This document shows positions 57,257 to 64,000 of a stretch of 64,000 nt of DNA, piece by piece (within the stretch, counting starts at the first letter, position 1; every line of letters starts with the position of its first letter). The notes under the pieces are model-generated. The model made no database searches. It was not told the DNA's origin and saw nothing but the letters and a program-made list of their open reading frames with translations. A program made the translations under genes and the position numbers. The stretch covers positions 62,001 through 126,000 of the forward strand of contig JAKZHN010000046.1 of NCBI GenBank assembly GCA_037179335.1, in the 5' to 3' direction. The DNA comes from Cyclaneusma minus (lineage: Eukaryota > Ascomycota > Leotiomycetes > Marthamycetales > Marthamycetaceae).

Positions 57257-57709
57257 ATGGATGTGTCCTCGAGCGAATCCCAGGAGCTGGCGCATGTGAA
57301 GTCCGTGTGGGCAACCATGCAAGGCAAGAGCCCCATCTACGACTTTCTCCTGACAAAGGTGGACATCATCCAAGCCGCGCCCGGAGTTGTCAAGGCCCAT
57401 CTCCGGCTCGACGCCTGTCACTTGAACTCAAAAGGAGGGATCCATGGCGCCGTCGTGGGAGCCATTGTCGACTGGAGCGGCGGTCTGGCCATCTGTACAC
57501 ACGGCCATGAGAAATCGGGAGCTTCAGTCGACATCCACATCTCCTACTTGGCATCGGCGAGTCTGGGCGACGATGTTGAGATCGAGGCCACTGCAAACAA
57601 AGTCGGAGGTTCCCTGGCTTTCACGACTATCAAGATCTCCAAACTTGTCGATGGCAAGCCGGAGAAGATATTGGTCACAGCATCGCACACGAAATATGTC
57701 CGTCGCTGA
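57257..57709 (+). CDS. Hotdog-fold acyl-CoA thioesterase (ACOT13/THEM2-like)
   Basis: Single exon, 150 residues, with the ATG in a strong context (caccATGG). The hotdog core is clear: LRLDACHLNSKGGIHGAVV, where the HG and following VDWSGG helix correspond to the active-site region of PaaI/THEM2 thioesterases. DIHISYLASASLGDDVEIEA and a final KILVTASHTKYV strand follow. The family hydrolyses medium- or long-chain or aromatic acyl-CoAs, in mitochondria or cytosol. No targeting peptide is obvious. The sterol acyltransferase next on the strand is also an acyl-CoA user, but there is no evidence of joint control. Confidence 0.88.
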   Translation: MDVSSSESQELAHVKSVWATMQGKSPIYDFLLTKVDIIQAAPGVVKAHLRLDACHLNSKGGIHGAVVGAIVDWSGGLAICTHGHEKSGASVDIHISYLASASLGDDVEIEATANKVGGSLAFTTIKISKLVDGKPEKILVTASHTKYVRR

Positions 57710-58918
57710 AAACGACTATGGATCCAACCCATCGCTATCTTCTTTGCGTTTGGCAGTCTTCCACTGACAGCATGAACTCACTCGGATAGCGGAGAACAGA
57801 ATGGCGTGCCCATCGCGACTCGATTTATCGAGTGCCTGCTCATAGACAAGTGTGACACAGGGAGAAGATGGGGAGCCGGACATTCGATATTGGGAACGGA
57901 TGGTTATCCACAAGATCCAAAATGCGATCCGAGATGCGATCCAAGGTTGTACATGTGCCTCATGTCCTACATAGAAAGCGAAGGCGGCGCAAAGATATGG
58001 AAGACCTTACTGGAATTCTAGTCTCGTCCGGTGATCCGTATTGCTGCATGGTCGCTTCACCTTCTAGATGTCTTTCGAACCGGGGCAGAAAACGACTCAT
58101 TCCAAAGTTGTCTTCCCGCTTACTTCCGAAACTCAACTCTTGTTCAACTCGTGGCTTACGGGTTCCGGTTGATGGGATGGTTCCGGGATTTCGGTACAAG
58201 GCTGCAAGCCGAGGACTCGAAACATCGCATTGAAGAAGCACAGACTATCATGAGTACGAAGAAGCATGTGTCGATGGAGGCTGTTTCAAGTACTGATTCC
58301 CATTTTTGCTTGTCACCAACACTGTCATCAATACAACTCGGCCAGTCGGATTTTACGCGAATAATACGTCCGAAGCACAAGCAACAAGTCCCCTGAACAA
58401 AGATCCGCACATGACACGACGAACTGGTACATACTCTTACCACAAGGCTGAAGGGCAAGCTGTGATCGACGCCGTGTGACGAAATGCCGAGCGCGCGATG
58501 GCTGACTCCCGAATGCCGGACCTCTCTCAACTTCTGGACCACTGTACACGTCTCCTGCGATCACAGACCGGCCCAATTCTGCCCCAGTTTCCGAGTCATA
58601 GGTTATTGATCGAGCCCCTGCTCTAGTGTTAAGTGATAAGTCTCTTTTTCTCCTCTCCAATCTCCATCATGATTCTGTTATTCTCTTGCTCTATCAATAC
58701 TCTCTCCCGTCACTGTTTCCTAAGTCCCACTGTGGCGCTTACATCTCACTGCGACGTAAGGTTTTGTACGTATGCCAGCTGATCGAAATAACGATACGGC
58801 AAAGGCTGACTTCTGTTCAAGCTAAGCAAATTTGACGGCTGTTTCTTTGCTTTGTGACGTCGATACAACTGCCCCGAGATATCTTGATATTGCGAGAGGA
58901 GTTCCCCAAGCGGGACGC
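57710..58918. other. Intergenic
   Basis: About 1.2 kb between co-oriented genes. Contains a small internal duplication (cgatccgagatgcgatcca at about 57926). No gene supported. Confidence 0.55.
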
Positions 58919-61210
58919 ATGCGTGTAATGTCGACCAACGGCGCATCGTCTACTGCTACAAGTCAGACTTTACCTCTCGACAATGCGATGCGGTTGAACG
59001 CTCAAGTCGACTCAAATGGTGTGGCAACTGTCGATGTTGTCGAAATCAAGGCGGGAGATCTTGCATTCGATGGCAGGGCGAAACCGAAAGCAATCCAGCT
59101 TGATCTGAGCAATAGAGTCCAAAGAAAGCCTCGGTGTGATGAGACCTCATCAGAGTCTGCAAGTGAGGACTATGGTATGTTTAAACCACCAGCATGCGCC
59201 GAGGAAACTGGCAGTGTGTGGGCTAGAAACCATATTAATGATATCATTAGATTCCTTGCGCCATGATCATTCGACCATAGTCAACAGCGGTACGGGAGGA
59301 GGTTTCGATGGAAACGACGAACCCAAATCGAACTCGGCCGCAGGCGAAAAGGGAACAGGTTCGAATACTTATACAAGTCAGGGGACAGAAGAGAAGCAAC
59401 CGGGTTCTCCGAAGCTCAAAAATGTGCCCATGATCTTGGAAAAAGCAGACGAGAACGGGCGATACATTCTCAGGGTTGACAATGCCGACTTGAAGGAAAT
59501 CATACGTCTAGGTGCCGAATACCCTCCACAAACCTCTTCTACCAAGCGCAGAACCAAGTTCAGCGACCTGGTCTTCACACGCCAGTTCACAGCATTCGAC
59601 AGACAGAATTCAGCAATCGAATCGCCCTTTCGCGGCTTCTTCACGCTCTTCTGGCTCGCAGTCGTTATATTCGTGTTCCAGATCGCTGGCAAGAACTGGG
59701 AGACCTATGGACATATATTTGGAAGCCACGAAATCCTTACCATCATGTTCAAAAAGGACATGATCATGCTTGGTCTCTCTGATGGAGTTATGTGTGGTGT
59801 TACGGGTTTCGGCTGGCTTTTGCAACGAGCGATACTTGCTGGATGGCTGAGCTGGGACGGTGCTGGTTGGATCATCCAAAGTGTGTGGGAACTGTTTTTC
59901 TTGTTCTGTGTTATTTCCTGGACGTTGTACCGCTCCTGGACCTGGCCACCAACAGTATTCTTTGTGCTACATGGACTGGTCATGTTGATGAAGCAGCATT
60001 CCTATGCCTTCTACAACGGCCATCTATCAGAAGTCCACAAATCCCACCAATTCCTGGAATACAAGCTCAAGCAGCTACGAGATATCGCCCCAGCCGATAC
60101 CCCATCAGCCACTACACCTTCCGTCGACTCACTGTCAACCGGTTATCTAGAACAAACGAACAATGCCGGCGAGCTGAACCAGCGACGACGTCTCTCAACC
60201 CAGCATAATTTCGTCAAGTCCAACAACCCAACCACCCCTAACGATCTCGGTCGCGTAGCTCAAGCCATCGAGTCCGGCGAGCCCCTAGACATCGAGCAAA
60301 TTCGTACATTTGAGCGGATCCTACGTTGGGAAATCGACGCTTTAGATGAAGAGCTCAGGGGCAAAGCATCGACTCCCGCGCGCAGCTATCCCAACAACCT
60401 GACATTCGCAGACCACTATAATTACATCGTCCTTCCCACACTAGTCTACGAACTCGAGTACCCGCGTACGACAGAGGATATCAACTGGGGCTATGTGGTA
60501 GAGAAGTCCGCTGCGACGTTTGGCGGCATTGCCGTTATGATTTTAGTGTCGCAGGCTTTTATCTATCCGGTGGTGGTCAAGACGGTGATTATGAAAGAGG
60601 CGCAGTGGAGTTTGAGCAGGCGGTTATTGGCTTTTCCGGGCATTTTGAACGATTTGCTATTTCCTTTTCTGATGGAGTATTTGATGGCGTGGTATGTCAT
60701 TTGGGAGTGTATTCTAAATGTCCTTGCTGAGCTTACTCATTTCGCTGATCGCGGGTTCTACGGTACGTCTCCGTTTTCCTTCCCCTATTCCCCTCCCCCA
60801 TCTGCTTCCCCTACCCCAAGCATCCCCACAAACTAACATCTCCTCCCCACCCAGGCGACTGGTGGAACAGCATATCCTGGGACCAATTCGCACGCGACTG
60901 GAATCGCGTCGTGCACAACTTCCTCCTCCGCCACGTCTACCACTCCTCCATCTCCTCCTTAAAAGTCCCCAAATCCACCGCCACACTAATAACCTTCTTC
61001 CTCTCCGCATTAGTTCACGAACTCATCATGTGGTGTTTATTCAAGAAACTGCGCGGCTATTTACTGTTTATGCAAATGTTGCAGATTCCGCTGGTGCAGT
61101 TGAGTCGCACGAAGTGGCTGAAGGGACGGAAAACGCTGGGGAATGTGATTTTTTGGACGGGGATTGCGACGGGGCCGAGCTTGCTTTGTAGTTTGTATTT
61201 GATTATTTGA
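58919..61210 (+). CDS. ARE2: Sterol O-acyltransferase (ACAT/ARE, MBOAT family)
   Basis: Exons 58919-59174, 59251-60762 and 60855-61210 give 707 residues (starts at 58919 or 58928 are both possible). A disordered N-terminus of about 190 residues precedes multiple membrane helices. YELEYPRT and FYGDWWN (588-594, completed across intron 2) are the ACAT/DGAT1 signatures. The catalytic histidine is H644 in FFLSALVHELIMW. LLRHVYHSSISSLKVPK after the FYxDWWN motif fits the Are1/Are2 sterol-esterifying branch rather than DGAT1. The enzyme makes steryl esters for lipid droplets at the ER. About 50 extra residues, S/T-rich, sit in the loop between helices (about 385-440). Confidence 0.9.
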
Positions 61211-61496
61211 GTGGAGTTGGTGGTGATGATACCCGGTGGCGTGTGCATGGTTTTGGGTTAGATAACTGGGAATTGGGATTGGGGAAGGGTGTTTATAGAA
61301 TATCAAATGGGGAGCGTTGAATCTCCTCTTGAGTTCTTTCAGATCACCTCAACTCTCCAGCTACCTAGACCTGATTATGCACAGCCTCGTTTGAGTACCA
61401 TGTCGTTGCTCATCACCCCCCACGGCTACAGTGGGACGAAAAAAGCCTGAAAATGGTTTAGAGTCTCCTGAATAATTTGAGATTCTCTGAATGGCT
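61211..61496. other. 3' flank of sterol acyltransferase
   Basis: Nothing recognised before the repeat starts. Confidence 0.5.
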
Positions 61497-62175
61497 AGCT
61501 TCACACCAAGCAGCTTCACACTATGATCAGCTTCACATTATACGCAGCTTCACACTATCAGCAGCCTTACATTACCAGCAGCTCCATACTATCACCAGCT
61601 TCACACTCAGCTTTACCTCATACACAACTTCATAGTGTAAAGTAATCAGCTTCACACTATAAGCAGCTTCACCTCATACACAAGTACAACTTCATAGTTA
61701 AAGTAAACAGCTTCACACTATAAGCAGCTTCACACCAAATAAGCTTCACATTGTCAGCAGCTTCACACCAGATAGCTTCACACCACAAGCAGCTTGACAT
61801 TATAGGCAGCTTCACGCCACAAGCTTCACACCAAGCAATTTCACATTGTCATAAGCTTTACGCCGAGCAGCTTTATACCACAAGCAGCTTTACATTGTAA
61901 CCAGCTTCACGCGGTGTCCAGCTTCACACCGCAAGCACCTTCACACTGTAAGCAGCTTTAAATTATAAGTAGCTTCACACCAGCCAGCTTCACATTGTCA
62001 GCAGCTTCACACTAAGCAGCTTCACACCGTGAGCGGCGCCGAACAAGCTTTCGGGCTTTCCACAAAAGACTATGCGATGTCGCTGCTGTGGCAGACTTAG
62101 AGGAATTTCTACACAGGGTCAATTTAAGCCTGACCAGACACACCGCACAACCTCGTTCGAGTCCTTTCTTACCAG
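61497..62175 (-). repeat. Dispersed minisatellite element, copy B (inverted relative to copy A)
   Basis: The array (about 61497-62030) is the reverse complement of the copy A unit (AGCTTCACACTAT/AGCAGCTTCACAC on the + strand), about 30 degenerate units. The right flank (62031-62175) matches the left flank of copy A when reversed: gaacaagctttcgggctttcc against ggaaagactgaaagtttgttc, then aaattga, cctctaag and tgccacagc against tgccgcagc. The match is diverged, but in the same order and spacing. The opposite end shows no shared sequence. Confidence 0.82.
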
Positions 62176-63044
62176 CTCTTCATACAAATTCGAGGCTTCA
62201 AGGTTTAGGATATAAGGACTTACTGGCCGTTATTAGCGATCAACACAACCCCTTCCATCCCCAGTCAAGACCGTCGCGCGCCGCCCCCGTACCGTGGAAA
62301 TGGCGTTAGCCTTTCCTGTCAACTCAACCCCATCCTGTCATCTCAGCAGAGTCCTGTCGCTTCCAACCCATCTTAGCGCAACCACAACATTTTTAAACCA
62401 CCATTATATAAGCCGCTAACGTTGAAAACCAAACGTATTGCACATCAATATGTGTAAGCTCTACCAGCTCATATTGTTTTGAAGCTCAAATTACTCGATT
62501 TCAAAAATCGCTTTTTCAATATCCCTGGGTCGACATGCGACAAAACTTCGGTGTCTGAACCACCACCAGCATCGGGCCGCAAGGAGTCCGTAGGACTTTC
62601 AATTGACGGGCTGGTGTCTCAGGCCCCTATGTAGGAGAGATGGAGACCTTTCTAGGTTTCTTTCCTCCATACAGAATGGATAAATCCTCTTTAATTACCC
62701 GTTGCGTCTCCTCTTATTGAGCGTACGCTCCCCTATTCACCACAGTGGATCCAAAAGAAAGAATTTCAACCAAATATGCCACATGAAAGAACTCGAATCA
62801 CATTTAAGAAGAGAAGAACCCTTTGTATATGTGGTATTATTTATTATGGATTTCCATTGGCCAGGCGCCGGGGGGAGAGAGAGCTAGTGGACTCTCCCCC
62901 CGACCACTGACTGTATCATCATTGATAACGTCATTGACATAGACCCCAGCGCCCATGAAGAATGTCCCGATAGCAAATTCCGTGTAGGTTACCGACAAAC
63001 ATATTGCCACCTGGCCCAGCCAACCACATTCTCCGTTCGATTCT
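62176..63044. other. Gene-free AT-rich stretch
   Basis: Short frames only. Around 62560-62640 there is a GC-rich patch without a recognisable motif. Confidence 0.45.
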
Positions 63045-63936
63045 TCATTCCGAAGCACCTTCATAAACAGAAGTTCGAGTGCTTGACGTCAAAGCCCTTG
63101 AAGCCTTATGTCCCGTACTCCAGCATACCGTACGTGTTAGAGATGTGGGCTTGGAGTCGACGGACATGGCGTGCTTGCGATGGAGTGCGCAGTCACTCGT
63201 TGGGGTTCCACTAATCAACATAGTCGAATCCGAAGGTAGCAGACGGTGCTCGGGCGAGGTGAGGGCGTCATGCCGAGTCCGGACGTGGTACTTCAGTTCG
63301 TGGTAGCTGTAAAAGCAAAACTCATTCGAACTTGTAGTGGACGCCGAAGACCAAGGCCCAGATTCTCCCAAATGATATCAACTGGCGCCCATTTCGAGCT
63401 GGGAAGCCATGAAGTATGGCAGGTAAATCTGAGCCGTCATTTGAGCGGCAACCGGCTCCTCGAACTGGATGAGGGCCGAAATCAAGGGAGCACATCTTTC
63501 CGGGTCGGCTTGGTCCTCGCGAATCTCCATGTTGAGGCATGCGAGCTCTTTGCAACACCAGTAAATCGTGCCGACCTTTTGGCCGATGCCTGGGATGCAG
63601 GTGAACCAGCCGCGCATCCACGAGAATCTAGGGATTATGTTTCCCCTCAGAGAGTTGACAGATCTTGCAGCAGAACTGACAAGGTTGCCGGAACCAGAGC
63701 TGGACTCTCCGACATCAACGTGCCGGTTCGTTTCACGACGCCACAACGGCCCAGGGCCCGTCTTTGTGCTCTAACGTCCTTAGCCTAACGATGGGCAGTG
63801 GCCTCAGACCAGGCCATATCATACAGTGCATCTTGGGTATCCCACCTAGCCGTTGGTCAACGTAAACCCAGGGTCTTTCTGTGCAAGGCTCACCAATACA
63901 TGCGTTGATTGCCCTGAGCTGTTCGACGGAGCACAT
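63045..63936 (-). pseudogene. Degraded or unresolved minus-strand gene near window edge
   Basis: Three minus-strand segments look coding but are not joined by clear introns. They are 63936-63733 (SVEQLRAINACIGEPCTERP, IPKMHCMIWPGLRPLP), 63746-63378 (WFTCIPGIGQKVGTIYWCCK, CLNMEIREDQADPERCAPL, MTAQIYLPYFMASQLEMGAS) and 63371-63045. The last two are in the same frame, separated by a TGA where GGCGCCAGTTGATATC occurs. The first frame continues openly towards the window end, so the 5' part may lie outside. I recognise no family. It could be a decayed gene or a multi-exon gene whose junctions I could not place. Confidence 0.35.
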
Positions 63937-64000
63937 ACAGCCAATCGTGAACTTGAAGTCGCTGAAGCTCCTGGGTATTGGGTGAATGTTTGGCTCTTTA

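Overview
The window is nuclear DNA from a filamentous ascomycete (Pezizomycotina; a leotiomycete would fit, but the class is inferred). The evidence is short spliceosomal introns of about 45-190 nt with GT(A/G)NGT donors, CTAAC/CTGAC-like branch sites and YAG acceptors; an AtfA-type bZIP factor with Aft1-like N-terminal regions; a 2EXR-domain gene; a mitochondrial N-acetylglutamate synthase; and no operons or prokaryotic signals. Exon borders below were assembled by eye from splice consensus plus reading-frame and protein-family continuity. They are models, not transcript-backed structures.

Left third (1-31.7 kb), in order: the 3' end of a TM9/EMP70 protein (+), Mediator subunit MED4 (-), neuronal calcium sensor NCS-1 (+), mismatch-repair MutL protein PMS1 (+), a small two-exon unknown gene with a possible MazF/PemK-like core (-), a large MIT-domain protein (-), a RING/ankyrin-like protein (+), a GST-like protein (+), a 2EXR-domain gene (-), the stress bZIP factor AtfA (+) and a DDHD-domain phospholipase (+). 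NCS-1 intron 1 is 825 nt and carries a strongly coding-like nested segment, the most unusual genic feature here.

Middle (31.7-42.8 kb): a gene-poor, repeat-bearing area. It holds a 9-bp microsatellite, a degenerate GTGTGAAGCTGCTT minisatellite element, a single-pass membrane protein with a disordered tail (-), about 4.3 kb with no convincing gene, then N-acetylglutamate synthase (-).

Right (43.4-61.2 kb) is dense housekeeping: a 3-hydroxyisobutyrate-dehydrogenase-like enzyme, V-ATPase subunit e, the mitochondrial rRNA methyltransferase MRM2, ribosomal protein eL18 (-), a YPR011C-like mitochondrial carrier (-), an SR-type RNA-binding protein, fimbrin (-), a hotdog thioesterase and a sterol O-acyltransferase. 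The last 2.8 kb holds a second copy of the minisatellite element, inverted relative to the first about 29 kb away, and a degraded or unresolved gene at the edge.

The neighbours do not form one pathway. The genes cover membrane traffic, transcription, calcium signalling, DNA repair, lipid metabolism, arginine synthesis, translation and actin bundling, as is usual for a fungal core-genome segment with a few accessory islands.
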